Shown one piece after another: positions 44,186 to 56,130 of a DNA stretch of 64,000 nt. Below the pieces are notes generated by a model. It worked only from the letters and a program-made list of their open reading frames with translations, had not been told where the DNA came from and ran no database searches. Both the position numbers and the translations under genes were made by a program. This DNA is from Petrolisthes cinctipes (lineage: Eukaryota; Arthropoda; Malacostraca; Decapoda; Porcellanidae). Positions within the stretch are counted from its first letter, which is position 1; every line of letters starts with the position of its first letter. The stretch spans positions 186,001 to 250,000 of the forward strand of contig JAWQEG010001537.1 of assembly GCA_033782935.1 (NCBI GenBank), given 5' to 3'.

Positions 44186-46307
44186 TTACCAGATCCGACG
44201 AGGCCCAAACCAAGTCGCTGATGGATGGGGTGTGGACCATTGATCTGTCCGGAGCTGTACATTAGAATGACGACTCTTAATGCAAATTATTACAATTGTG
44301 ATTTCTTTTTTCTGCTGCCCTCTGGTAAGGATTTTCATGGGACACTCTACACCAGGTGGTTCACCAGAAGCCTCAGACACTTCAGGCAAGGGGAATCGAT
44401 CAGGGAACATACTAGCTATGTTGTGAATTACGCAACATGCAACGATAATTGATGTCACATTGTTTATGTCAACCTCCAGATGTTTCAGGCATCGAAACCT
44501 ACCCTTCAATAGACCAAAAGCATTTTCTATTACGACTCTAGACTTTGATAATTTGTTATTGGATATGGACTGTTTATTTGTTAGGTGCCCAAGATCTTTG
44601 AATGGAATCATTAAACTTGTTTCTAATTTAAATCCTGAGTCACCAGCTAAATGCAACTCATGCCTGGGAAATGAATCATTAGGTGGATTTCTAAAAGCAG
44701 AACTTAACTTGTGGGAGAGGTCTAAACATCGCTGATCATGAATACTTCCAGGACATCCTGTTGATATATGAGTAAATTTCTTGTTTGCATCACACACTGC
44801 GAGCAACACGACACTGTGGGTCATTGTACGATCTAAGTAATCTTTCTGCTGCTTTTCTGGGGCCTGAAGTTTTTTATGAGTTGCATCTATAGCTCCAACA
44901 ATAATAGGAAATCTTGCAATTTCATAAAATTCTGTTTCAGTTTCATCAACATTTGATGGCCAACTAATTATCTGATCTGTTAATTGGCATATTAAAAGAA
45001 TAGTTGCATAGAACACACGATGCACAGCACTGATTGTCCTTTGAACCTGAACTGCAGTTTCCCGAAATATTGTCTTGTTTCCTAAAAACCATAATGTTAA
45101 CGATAATCTTTTGATGGCAGGAATCTCTTCTTTGCCATGGACTCTGGATGGAGCATCATATTTCGTTATCTTCTCCAGCAAATAGTGAAATGCATACTTT
45201 GTAACACGAAGATGCTGGAAGAATATTCTTTCATCCATGGCCAATAAGTCTCCAGGAAATGAACGATCACTTTCTTCATGTGTTCTGCAACACAGGAGCA
45301 AAACACTATTAGCACAGTAGTCTATACATCACTCCGGTGGTACTGTAGTGCAAACAACTGTAAAAGCGGATGTTCTGGCCAACCCAAGATCTGATTTATT
45401 ACAGGTATAATTACAGAAGTACTGCGTTCTTGGCTAGGGCCGCGCCAGGCCCGGCTAGGTCCCGGGAATTTTCCCTGGTCACTTTATGATAGTTTACATC
45501 GGTTATATCCCGGTAGTTTGCCCAGGTTAGGTCCCGGTAGTTTGCCCAGGTAAGATCCCGGTAGTCTTCTGTGGTCTAGGTTAGGTTAGGTCAGACTAAT
45601 TTCCAAATTATGTTTGTAAAACGGGGCATCTCCGAGAGAAACATCATAGATGAAAAGTGTCTTAGAATGGTCCAAAATAGTAGGTAATGATACTAAAATA
45701 TACAATATATTGAACTCAGTACTTCTGTAAATTTACCTTATTACATGGTATGTGAAACATCATGGTACAAATGATCTTGGAAGTTGATTCTGGTGCAAAA
45801 ACCTGTCACCTAAAAAGATGGTTACGTTTGTGACTGAAAGTGCATTGAATGAAAGTTATGCAGAGTAGAGATATATCTATTGCATTACTGTATGTTAAAA
45901 ATATTCTTATTCACACTTGTTTTGTAATTTAAGGTGAAAAATTTATCCACAATGCAACTTCTATTCTAATTAATTTCATGTGAAACACCCCGATTTCCAT
46001 CATTCAATTTATGCAGAGGGAAATCATTTCTCTCGATGCAGTCCATCATTCAGAAAAAAGAACTAATAAAATAGCTGGATGCCCTGAGGTTGAAGCTGGA
46101 TTACAGATGACAGTGGAAAAATGTTATGGTTCAGCGTGAAGGCCTTTTCTAGTATCAAACAACTTTTCCTTACCGTGACATATCTGCGAAGCCCATAACT
46201 ACACTACCAACATGTGCAGGTAGGGAATCACTAGATTCATCATCGAATTCTGCGAGTGCCGCGCACAATACTGGGAAAAACTGCTCTGCTGGGTCTTGTG
46301 ATGTCAT
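44186..46307 (-). CDS. PIF/Harbinger transposase or HARBI1-like nuclease, two exons
   Basis: Exon 1 runs from the ATG at 46307 to 46174 (MTSQDPAEQFFPVLCAALAE...GFADMS plus two bases of an Arg codon) and ends at CACG/GTAAGG. Exon 2 starts at 45284 after CTGTGTTGCAG and joins in phase (R-THEESDRSFPGD). It stops at 44186, giving about 410 residues, the usual size for this family. The DDE_Tnp_4 core shows IIVGAIDATHKKL (first Asp), LAGDSGFKLE (second Asp) and VIENAFGLLKGRFRCL (Glu), with CCVIHNIA near the end. No internal stop or frameshift is seen. It could be an active transposase or a domesticated HARBI1 relative. No second Myb-like protein gene or terminal repeats were recognised nearby. Confidence 0.82.
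45480..45575. repeat. short tandem repeat, unit about 23 bp
   Basis: About three units of GGTAGTTTGCCCAGGTTAGGTCCC lie in the 5' intron of the Harbinger gene. A related block lies at about 40795-40830. Confidence 0.7.
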
Positions 46308-46336
46308 CTTCAATGTTTACAAACAAAGGAACATCA

Positions 46337-46421
46337 ACCCGGGTTGGTGGTCGGCGTGTTCTATTTATACCATACAACCCGGGTTTTTCGGAGCAACACA
46401 GGTTGCCAACCCGGGTTGATC
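46337..46421. promoter_or_regulatory. three AACCCGGGTT palindromes upstream of the Harbinger gene
   Basis: Copies of CAACCCGGGTT occur at about 46338, 46376 and 46411, all within 85 bp. The nearest is about 30 bp upstream of the exon 1 ATG. A TATTTATA-like sequence lies between them. Three identical 10-bp palindromes in such a short space suggest a protein-binding site or transposon subterminal sites; the function is inferred only. Confidence 0.45.
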
Positions 46422-47049
46422 GAGTGGCTTAAATAGAAGACGCATATTAATATGGCCGACAGATAATTAGAATTGGCTTAATTAGTGCATGCAACTTGCA
46501 ATCAGTGCCAAATAAACAAAAATTATGATGTAATAAGATGTTGTAGTATTATTTAAGGAGGTATAGGCTGCTTGGATAATTTTTGTACATATTATTATGG
46601 AAGACAAAATTTAAAGGATTATTTATATGTAATCAAACTTGCAATTTTTTACCAGTAGCCTACTTACAATTTTCTACCAGTGTTTACACTGCTGCAGAGG
46701 TCATAATTATTAAATGTAAATAATATTTATTATTAAAGAAAAATGTGGTTACTCAGTTAATTGATTCTTTACCTAACATATACCTAACCATGCAATTTCG
46801 GTGAAATTTCAACATGTGAGGGTTGGTATAATATCCATCAAGTTTTCAGTAATAATAAAGAGTGTCCAATTTTTGTTGTTGTTTTTCCCTCCACCTAAAC
46901 TCGAGATATGAGGTTGGGTACCTATATAATAATTGTAATGATTTTATTTGGAGATCAGTTGGCCTTCTCTGTGGTTATTTTAAATCTTGCCAAAGTGTAT
47001 TCCTAATACTAACCCTTTTATTGCTTTCCTATGATATGACGATTCCGTC
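46422..47049. other. non-coding AT-rich interval
   Basis: No gene or recognisable repeat is seen. Confidence 0.5.
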
Positions 47050-47700
47050 AAATGATAATTTTTCGGCTATTATTTTGGTTCAGCACCTTCGGCAAGCCAG
47101 TTGTTCGGCTCCACGTATCTGGTCTGTTTTTGTCGTCAGATAGTGCTTGCTCCAAGCCCGCTTGGCACCCCATGCCGACGCTTGGACAACAAAAACACCA
47201 CATATATGCACCATTCCCAGAACTCTCAAAGGTTGTCCAGTGATTCCTGCTAGTTGTATTAAACATTTAGACTTATCCATAGTGAGACCCAATCTACTCG
47301 TAGTGCTTTTCCTTATTAACGTTACGTTACTTCCGGTGTCTAGCATTGCAGTACAAATTCCTTCATTTACAATTATATGTATGACTGGAGTGAGGCTCGT
47401 CGGGTCTAGTCATTGAGGAGGATTGGTGACAACTCCTTCGATCATCCCAACTGGTGAATTTGATTGTCTAGTATTACTCGGGCTTTTAAGGTTTTGATTT
47501 GATTGATGAGCAGGAGGACAGATGGGCTTTGATTTGATTGATGAGCAGGAGGACAGATGGGCTTTGATTTGATTGATGAGCAGGAGGACAAATGGGCTTT
47601 CCCGGACAAGTGGTATTACCTCGACGACAACCACAACGCAAGCAATCAAAGCAATGTTCCCTCGGTGGTTTTCTCCAACAATCTCTTAGACTCTTAGAGT
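47050..47700 (-). pseudogene. LTR-retrotransposon gag zinc knuckle and protease fragment
   Basis: On the minus strand the upstream part reads HCFDCLRCGCRRGNTTCPGKP, a Cys-rich nucleocapsid-like motif. It is followed by a threefold 35-bp tandem repeat (47495-47600, encoding ICPPAHQSNQ). Then comes an aspartic protease start, CTAMLDTGSNVTLIRKSTTS, with the DTG active-site triad and flanking hydrophobic residues, and GITGQPLRVLG. The piece covers only the gag C-terminus and protease. RT, integrase and LTRs are absent. Gypsy-type is likely, but the fragment is too short to be certain. Confidence 0.6.
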
Positions 47701-48066
47701 ATGGGTTCTGCGTTGATAAAATGCACAGAACGTCCTAGACCATGGCATTGTTGATGTCGGTGTAGAGGATTGATTGATTGATTGATTTATTGATGCCATT
47801 AGGCATCTGGCAGCGCAACAACAATGGTCATATACCGCCCAACATATAAAGGTCATCTACATCATTAATAAAATATGTACAAAAAATAAATAATTTTCAC
47901 TACCTCAAAAGGGAGAAGCAGCATGAATAAAACCCACGTCTTCCAAAAGATCATATATTAATGAAATAACCTATTTAAGTTAGATATATACAAGAATTGA
48001 AATATTAACGAAAGAAACATTAAACTTAAACTACCTAAAAATTAATAGCCATAAATACAATAAAAT

Positions 48067-50411
48067 TCACAATTTGTGGAGAAGGCCAGCCTCCTCCACA
48101 TAGGAGAGGGTGTTCCCTCCCACACAACAAGCCTCCTCCCCGAGCACCTGGAAGAGACTGTAAGAACCGTCACCCTTCCGGTACTCGGAGAGGTGCCTAC
48201 GACGAAGGTCCCCAAGGCTGGGACACTCGACAATAAAATGCCGTACTGTCAAAGGGACCAGACAATCATCACAGTAGGGAGGTGAGCCCTCTCCATTAAA
48301 AAGCCATGAGTCAATAATGTGTGGCCAATGCGGAGGCGGACAAGAGCCGTCTCCCACCGGCGGGACAGGCCACTGTAGCTCCACAATCCAAGGCGCTGGC
48401 GGATGTCACAGAGCTTGTTAGCCCCGATGGCGTCCCATCTGTCCTGCCAGCAGGAACGAACGGTAGCATCTATGTAGGGTCGAAGGTCCACTGCAGGAAC
48501 AGGATGACACCTGGCAGGAGGCCGGGAATTGGAGACCACAGCCTTAGCCAGGGCGTCGGCCCGCTCATTCCCATCAACACCCACATGGGCCGGGACCCAA
48601 CAAAAAGTGACTTTGCGGCCACGACGACCCAGGAGGACAAGCCACTCAAGAATGGCCAACACCAGGAGATGGGTAGAGTTAAAATTGCACAAGGCCTGCA
48701 AGGCACTACAGGAATCGCTAAAAATAGTAAACGAAGGCTGAGGGAGAGTAAAAATCACTTGGAGGGCATATAAAATGGCCGAGAGCTCCGCAGTAAAAAT
48801 GGACATGACAGAAAGGAGCCTGCCTCCACGGCAAAAGTCAGGAAAGACAACTCCAAAGCCAACTCCATCATCAGACTTTGACCCATCAGTGTACACAGGG
48901 AGGGATTCCCTGTGAGTGAAGGCATGTTCTAAAAAGAGGGAACGAGCCACTGGAGGAGGAAGAAATTCCTTCTTATCTGTAAAGCAGGTGCAGGGGAAAA
49001 CTTCTGGAAGAAGCCATGGAGCCACCCTGGGGACCCTCACAGGACAAATCTGAAAGTCATCTATGCCCATCTCCTCCATAGCTTTTCTGACCCGGAAGCC
49101 AAAGGGCCATGGTGCATGAGAATGTAAAAGGTAGTACTGAGACATGATATCAGATGACACCGCCAAGCAAGGTAGGGAGTCAGGAAGTCGATGTAATCGA
49201 TGCCAACAACGAACCATCAAGGACTGGCGACGGAGATCGAGAGGTGGCTCATTAGCGTCCACCAGGAGACTGGGGATTTGGGACAACCTGAAGGCTCCGG
49301 TCGCCAGACGTACTCCAGCATGATGAACAGGGTCTAAAACTCTGAGACGGGCATCGGTGGCAGAAGAGTACACCTCACACCCATAGTCGAGTTTTGACCT
49401 AATAACAACATGGTATAGGCGGAGGAGGGTGGCCCGATCAGCCCCCCAGGATGTATGGCTCAGGACCCTCAACAGGTTAAGAGCCTTGAGGCAAGAGACC
49501 TTAAGTGTACGTAAGTGGGGAACCCAAGTCAAACGTTTGTCAAAAAGGAGACCCAAAAAGCGAGTCTCCTCGACACATCGTATCCGATGACCATACATGA
49601 ATAAGTCCGGATCCGGGTGGATGCCTCGGATGCGGCAGAAGTGCATAGCAACTGTCTTGGAAGGAGAAAATCGAAACCCATGAGAATCAGTCCAACGTGA
49701 CACCCTGTCAAGGGCAAGCTGCATGCGCCGCTCCGCCACTGACATACGAGAAGCAGCAAACCAGACTGCTAGGTCGTCAACGTACATCGAGTTAGCTATA
49801 CCGTCTGGAAGGGATGAGGCAATGGCATTAATTGCTACTGCAAACAATGTGACACTGAGGATGCTTCCCTGGGGGACGCCCTCCTCCTGTGCAACAGATG
49901 CTGAGTGGGTTGTACCAACCCTCACAGAAAAACTGCGACCACTGAGAAACTCCTTAAGAAAGCGTGGAAGGCGCCCCCGCAGGCCATATAAATGGAGTTG
50001 CTGCAGGATGCCATATTGCCATGTAGTGTCATAGGCTTTCTCTAAATCAAAGAATACACAGACAAGGTGTTGATGTCGTGCAGAAGCCTCACATGCAGCA
50101 GCTTCCAACCTGACCAGAGCATCTGTAGTGGAACGGTATTTACGAAAGCCAGACTGGGACGAAGACAGAAAATCACCCCGTTCCAAGAAGTATACCAGTC
50201 TGACATTCACCATCTTTTCAAATAGTTTACAGAGACAGGAGGTCAAGGCAATTGGTCGATAATTGAGGGCAACACCAGAGTCCTTGCCCGGCTTGAGAAA
50301 AGGAAGGACGGTAGCAACCCTCCACCCAGAAGGGAAGGCACCCTCCAGCCAGATTCTGTTATATACAGCTAAAAGAAATGAGATCGCTTCCTCACCCAAG
50401 TGTCGTAACAT
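48067..50411 (-). pseudogene. LINE reverse transcriptase plus RNase H, C-terminal knuckle
   Basis: RT blocks: ATVLPFLKPGKD, NYRPIALTSCLCKLFEKMV, SGFRKYRSTTDAL, VFFDLEKAYDTTW, GVPQGSILSVTLF and YVDDLAVWF (about 49768-49787), so the catalytic aspartates are intact. RNase H follows: LPVYTDGSKSDDGVGFG, FTAELSAILYAL, IFSDSCSALQAL and FCWVPAHVGVDGNERADALA, covering the D-E-D-D residues. A one-base deletion near 48270 shifts the C-terminus. The neighbouring frame reads PYCDDCLVPLTVRHFIVECP, a CX2CX8HX4C knuckle typical of this group. About 720 residues are open before the shift. Confidence 0.9.
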
Positions 50412-51720
50412 TGCATATGGGATGTTGTCTGGCCCAGGAGAAGTGTCGCCGCAGAGAGAGAGAGAGCAGAATGCAGGTCTCTCAGGGTGAATATATGGTT
50501 ATAACTTTCATTCTCGTTCCCTGTGAAATCCAGGACTGTACGCTCCTTGGCTCTTAACTCATGCCTGACAGCCAGAGGTCGAGAGTCACGGCTGGAGACT
50601 TTTGCAAAAGCCTCCGCCATGGTATTGGCCACTGTCAAACCATCCATGATCTTAATTCCATTGACCTTAAGTACAGGTGGAGAACTAGGAGAAAACTTTC
50701 CCGCCATCTTACAGACTCTCCTGAACACTTGGGTGAGTGGAGTTTTAGTATTAATTGAAGACACATAGGCCTTCCAAGATGCACGTCGGGCCTCTTTTAA
50801 AACTCGTCTAGCCCGAGTCCTTGCCCGTCGGAAGTCCTCTAAAAGAGTTGGGTCCCCACGATTGCGACGAAGGCGAGAGAAAGCAGCGCGCTTCTCCCGC
50901 ACAGCAGTGGTGCAGACTGGTGACCACCAAGGGACAGGACGTTTGGGAAAGTAGCCAGAAGTTCTAGGGATAGAGTTGAGAGCAGCAGAGTGGAGCATAT
51001 CAGTGAAATATGTTACAGCCTCGTCAGAGCTACCGAAATCGGCTACAGAAGAGACCGAAGAAGTTAGCTCTCTAAAAAACTGCCAGTCAGCCTTCTCTAA
51101 TTTCCACCTAGGAAGACGAGACTGTGGTTCGTACCTGTTACCTTCTAAAAGTATAGGGAAATGGTCACTGCCATATAAGTCAGGCAACACTCTCCAAGTA
51201 AAATCCAACAGAGCACTGGGTGAGCAAAGGGAAATGTCAATGGCGGTAAAAGTCCCAGTAGGGCTATTAAAATGTGTCACATCTCCCGTATTTAAAACCC
51301 CTAATCCCTCATCCTCAATAAAAGAAGCCAATAAAACACCCCTGGGGTTGACCGAACTGTCACCCCACAAAGGATGACGACCATTAAAATCACCCAATAA
51401 AATAAAGGGAGATGGAAGGTCCCGTACAAGCAGTTTACGGGCGGTCCATAAAAACCTTAACTGCAACAGCCTGGAGCGGAGTGTCAAGCTCCAGGCTCGT
51501 GCATGGAATATCTCGGCGAACTAGGATGGCAGAGCCACCATGATGACCCTACCCTTCAAATGAATTGGAATAAAATGCAGAGTATGCTGGAGGACTGGCA
51601 GGAATGTAGTCCCCAAGCATTGTCTCTTGGAGAGAAACACATGCAGGAGAGAAGCTAGAGAGAAGAACGCGCAGTTCCTCCCAAGAAGCACGCAAGCCAC
51701 GGCAATTCCACTGAAGGACC
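50369..51720 (-). pseudogene. LINE endonuclease (APE type) of I-type element
   Basis: The N-terminal blocks lie just upstream of the long open frame: FQWNCRGLRASWEELR and ACVSLQETML (catalytic Glu), then a TAG near 51552 and GGSAILVRRDIP. In 50369-51487 come FILLGDFNGRHPLWG and LPDLYGSDHFPILLE (GDFN and SDH catalytic motifs), then an Arg/Lys-rich linker. A (CT)n run near 50455-50468 has changed length, so the frame ends in unrelated residues. The true continuation (GDTSPGPDNIPYAMLRHLGEE) joins the RT frame. Confidence 0.85.
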
Positions 51721-51730
51721 TTGAACGGTG

Positions 51731-52573
51731 TTACTTTAGTACTGATTTTTGGGAAGCCTCACGGAGGTACTTCCCACTACCACCTCGACCTGAGGGTTTA
51801 TTCAAACAATAAGATTTGTCTAATCCTGGGCCACTAGAAGAGCGAACCCGAGGAGTAGTACTTGGGGCAGTAATTGGGACCCATAGACGAGTCCCTGAAG
51901 CATCTGATATGTTAGAAGAAGATGAAGGTATATGAGATGGGATATTCTTTGAAACAATTACATTGGTTCTGTCCTGTACAGCAGTGGTATCACTGACACA
52001 GGCAGATACATCAACATCCATAATACAGGTGGTAGAATCACTCCGCTGCTCAAGCGGAAGAGAAAGTGAATCTTTTGAAGTCACAACATCCGTGGCATCC
52101 ACATTAACTTCACGCCCCTCTGATGATCCCGAAGGAAGCTTGCGAGGAGGAACTTCTGTTGAATCAAGAGATTCATCAGAGCCACGAGAACGCTTCTGGT
52201 GAAATTGAGAGGAATCTATGGATGAGTCCATAGAGATGGTTGCCTCACAAGGTGGAACATCTATAGAGTCAAGTGCCTCAGAGGAACCACGAAGGCGTCT
52301 CTGTGGCAGTTTAGGTGACTTAAGTTTCCTTTTTGGAGAGCGTGTTGCAGCGTGAACCTCTACCACATGGACACCTTTAGCTAAAGTCTGAGAATTGTCA
52401 TCAGTTGAAGGGTCACCAGAATGAGTGTCTGATAAAGTTTCCAAGACAGAGAAACTATTATGTAGAGTAACCTTAGAAACGTTCTCACTAGAGCAAGAAG
52501 CAGCTGCCTCTTGAGAGGGTTGAGAGGGTGCTGCAACCAATTTAGGGCGAAGGGAGGAGGCGTATGTCTTCAC
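51731..52573 (-). pseudogene. LINE ORF1 C-terminal region
   Basis: 280 open residues are dominated by Ser, Thr, Asp and basic clusters. They contain imperfect internal repeats of RRLRGSSEALDSIDVPP / KRSRGSDESLDSTEVPP, and end GRGGSGKYLREASQKSVLK. No zinc knuckle or RNA-binding fold can be named. Its position just upstream of the endonuclease fits ORF1 of an I-type LINE. The N-terminal portion is missing. Confidence 0.65.
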
Positions 52574-52620
52574 ACCACCATCCTTCTGTCGCCTGAATAG
52601 GTTCTCGTGGTCTTTGCCAA

Positions 52621-52853
52621 ACCAGCAGGGGAGTCGAATAGTATACAGAGTGGAGGTGGAACAAAGAAAGTCTCTATTATTTTTACAATCTTTATTTACT
52701 TACAATTGACCCAATAACTATTAATTTACCATGACTGATATATAAATATTCCTCCCTTTGAATTTAAACCCTTAACTCATTAATTATCAAAACAGAGCAA
52801 AGAAACATTAATTGATTACAATAACTTAATCAATGGATGTTTAAAGTCAAAAG
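52621..52853. other. non-coding spacer
   Basis: AT-rich sequence between the LINE 5' edge and the hairpin, with no gene or repeat recognised. Confidence 0.5.
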
Positions 52854-52985
52854 TCCTGTCACCTCGCTTGCTTCACTGAGGCACACGATGCTCATAGACT
52901 CGAGTTTATTAGGTGTAGAAAACGTGCGTATTTCTCGAGTCCATGAACACTGCCTGTCTCTGTGAAGCAAGTGTGGCGACAGGAC
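52854..52985. repeat. imperfect inverted repeat at the satellite edge
   Basis: Arms of about 60 bp (52854-52914 and 52925-52985) are inverted copies sharing GTCCTGTC, CTTGCTTCAC and GACTCGAG, with a loop of about 10 bp. The hairpin lies between the I-type LINE and the first satellite unit. Confidence 0.7.
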
Positions 52986-54397
52986 TTATGTCGCCGACTG
53001 TACAGAGCCAGTCCTCGAACGGCTCCCGGATGTAGGCATGCACATATCGACTTTGGACACTTAAAATATCGATTTTTAGCATGTTTTGAGCCTATATTTT
53101 GAAAACATTCTAGCACTGAGTAGGCAAGTACAGATCGCTTCTGGGACCCAAAAATATCGAATTTTCGGGTGTTTTGAGGTTGAATTTGGGATATAAACGG
53201 GTGCAGAAGATGCATACACATATTGACTTGGGGCACCAAAAATATCGATTTTCAGCATGTTTTGGGCCTGTATCTGAGTAGGCATGTATAGATCGCTTCT
53301 GGGACCCCAAAATATAGAATTTTCAGTGTTTGGAGCCAGAATTTGAGATATAAACGGGTACAAAAGATGCATGCACATATCGACTTTTGGGCACCTAAAA
53401 TATCGATATTCTGTATGTTTTGGGCCTGTATTTTGAAAATACTCTAACAGGGAGTAGGCATGTACAGATCGCTTCTGGAACCCCAAAATATCGAATTTTC
53501 GGATGTTTTGGGCCTGAATTTGAGATTTCGACTTTGGTCACCTAAAATATCGATTTTTAGTATGTTTTGGGCCTATATTTTGAAAATATTCTAGCACTAA
53601 GTAGGCATGTACAGATCACTTCAGGGACCCCAAAATATCGAATTTTCGGGTGTTTTGAGCTTGAATTTGAGATATAAACGGGTACAAAAGATGCATACAC
53701 ATATTGACTTTGGTCACTTAGAATATCGATTTTCAGCATGTTTTGGGCCTGCATTTTGAAAATACTCTAACCCGGAGTAGGCATGTACAGATCGCTTCTG
53801 GGACCCCAAAATATCGAATTTTCGGGTGTTTTGGGTCAGAATTTAAGATATCGACTTTGGGCACCTAAAATATCGATTTTAGCATGTTTTGGGCCTATAT
53901 TTTGAAAATATTCTAGCACTGAGTAGGCATGTACAGATCGCTTCTGGGACCCCAAAATATCGAATTTTCGGGTGTTTTTAGCCTGAAATTGAGATATAAA
54001 TGGGTACAGAAAATGCATGCACATATTGACTTTGGGCACCTAAAATATCGATTTTCAGCATGTTTTGGGCCTGTAATTTGAAAATACTCTAACACGGAGT
54101 AGGCATGTACAGATCGCTTCTGGGTCCCAAAAATATAGAATTTTCCGGTGTTTTGAGCCTGAATTTGAGATATGAACAGGTACTGAAGATGCATGCATAT
54201 ATCGACTTTTGGGCACTTAAAATATCGATTTTGAGCATGTTTTGGGTCTGTATCTTGAAAACATTCTAACACGGAGTAGGCATTTACAGATCGCTTCTGG
54301 GACCCAAAAATATAGAATTTTCGGGTGTTTTGAGCCTGAATTTGAGATATAAACAGGTACTGAAGATGCATGCACATATCGACTTTTGGGCACTTAA

Positions 54398-55097
54398 GGG
54401 GACACCACACTACTTAACGTCATAAAAAACGAGAAGCAGAAGCTAAAAAAAATTTTGCATTAAAATAATCACCAAAAATCAATAGTTACCCCTATATACA
54501 GCCACTTCTTCATGCTCTATAGTCTAGGCCAAGCCGAAGAGAATGGAAGTATAGAGCACCAACTGAAGCATTTCCTAGTAATTTTAGTTTCAAAGTGATT
54601 TTTTTGTATTTTTTTTCAAATTTCTCCACTAAAAAAGCAAACAACACGAAAGGTATTGACGTTTTGTCAATGAATATGATTCACACGTGATATACGTATA
54701 TATGAGCACAGTTTGTCGTTTGGATTTCGATCTAAAAAGATTATTTTTGTTTTGGCGAATTTTTTCCCAAACATTTCTGGCGAAATTTTTTTTCAACAAT
54801 TTCAGGCGAGGAATTTTCCCATTTATAGCAGTGATAATGGACTCTTTCGTCATCAGCAGTGTTGCTATATATCAGAGGATAGTCCACATAAATCTTATGC
54901 AATTCTGAAACATAGTTTTTTTGTTGTTAATTTTTTACAAAATAATTTTAAAAGTGTTAGGAAAAATATTATTTGTTGCTCGATTGTAATGAAAATTTGT
55001 CAATATATGTAAAACCAAACGAGAATTACGATGGCAAAAAGCTTTTGCTTCTAAAATTAACAGGAGCGCAGATAGGGTGTTGGAGTGTGGTGTCCCC
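54398..55097. mobile_element. TTAA-flanked MITE family A, copy 2 (in satellite)
   Basis: Perfect terminal inverted repeats GGGGACACCACACT / AGTGTGGTGTCCCC. The left flank is TTAA (54394-54397) and the right flank ATAA (55098-55101). The interrupted satellite unit reads CACTTAAAATATCG elsewhere, which confirms insertion at TTAA with one later base change. Length is 700 bp. No coding capacity. Confidence 0.88.
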
Positions 55098-55149
55098 ATA
55101 AAATATCGATTTTGAGCATGTTTCGGGTCTGTATCTTGAAAACATTCAA

Positions 55150-56130
55150 ACACTGAGTAGGCATGTACATATCGCTTCTGGGACCCCAAAATATCGAATT
55201 TTCGGGTGTTTGGATCTTTAATTTGAGATATAAACGGGTACAGAAGATGCATGCACATATCGACTTTTGGACACCTAAAATATCGATATTCTGTATGTTT
55301 TGGGCCTGTATTTTGAAAATACTCTAACACGGAGTAGGCATCTACAGATCACTTCTGGGTTTACAAAATATCGAATTTTCGGGTGTTTTGGGCCTGAATT
55401 TGAGATATCGTCTTTGGGCACCTAAAATATCGATTTTTAGCATGTTTTGGGCCTATATATTGAAAATATTCTAGCACTGATTAGTCATGTACAGATCGCT
55501 TCTGGGACCCCAAAATATCGAATTTTCGGGTGTTTTGATGCCTGAATTTGAGATATAAACGGGTACAGAAGATGCATACACATATTGACTTTGGTCACTT
55601 AAAATATCGATTTTCAGCATGTTTTGGGCCTGCATTTTGAAAATACTCTAACCCGGAGTAGGCATGTACAGATCGCTTCTGGGATTACAAAATATCGAAT
55701 TTTCGGGTGTTTGGAGCCTGAATTTGAGATATAAACGGGTACAGAAGCATCCACATATCGACTTTTGGGCACCTAAAAGAACGATTTTCAGTATGTTTTG
55801 GGCCTGTATATTGAAAATACTCTGACAGATCGCTTCTGGGACCCCAAAATATCGAATTTTCGGGTGTTTTGGGCCTGAATTTAAGATATCGACTTTGGGC
55901 ACCTAAAATATCGATTTTTAGCATGTTTTGGGCCTATATTTTAAAAATATTCTAGCACTGAGTAGGCATGTACAGATCGTTTTTGAGACCCCAAAATATC
56001 GAATTTTCGGGTGTTTTGAGCCTGAATTTGAGATATAAACGGGTACAGAAGATGCATGCACATATCGACTTTTAGGCACCTAAAATATCGATTTTGAGCA
56101 TGTTTTGGGTCTGTATCTGAGTAGGCATGT
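55150..56130. repeat. higher-order segment repeated about 6.1 kb downstream
   Basis: Private variants (GGATCTTTAATTTGAG, CATCTACAGATC, GGGTTTACAAAATATCG, TTTTGATGCC, AGAAGCATCCACATATCG, AAAAGAACGATTTTC) occur in the same order at about 61270-62250. Parts occur again at about 62440-62880. This is large-scale higher-order structure. Confidence 0.75.

Larger units (their letters stand above)
47768..52620 (-). mobile_element. I-type non-LTR retrotransposon with RNase H, near complete
   Basis: On the minus strand an ORF1 remnant, APE endonuclease, reverse transcriptase, RNase H and a CCHC-like knuckle occur in order. The 3' UTR ends in a (TCAA)n tail at 47768-47786. RNase H downstream of RT distinguishes the I-type group from CR1 and RTE. 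Coding sequence is broken by few lesions (a CT-run shift near 50460, a one-base shift near 48270, one stop in the endonuclease), so the copy is fairly young. The 5' end is truncated or diverged near 52620. Confidence 0.85.

Noticed and set aside
48321..50034. Plus-strand ORFs of up to 150 codons opposite the I-type LINE
   Set aside because: Shadows of the RT/RNase H coding strand.
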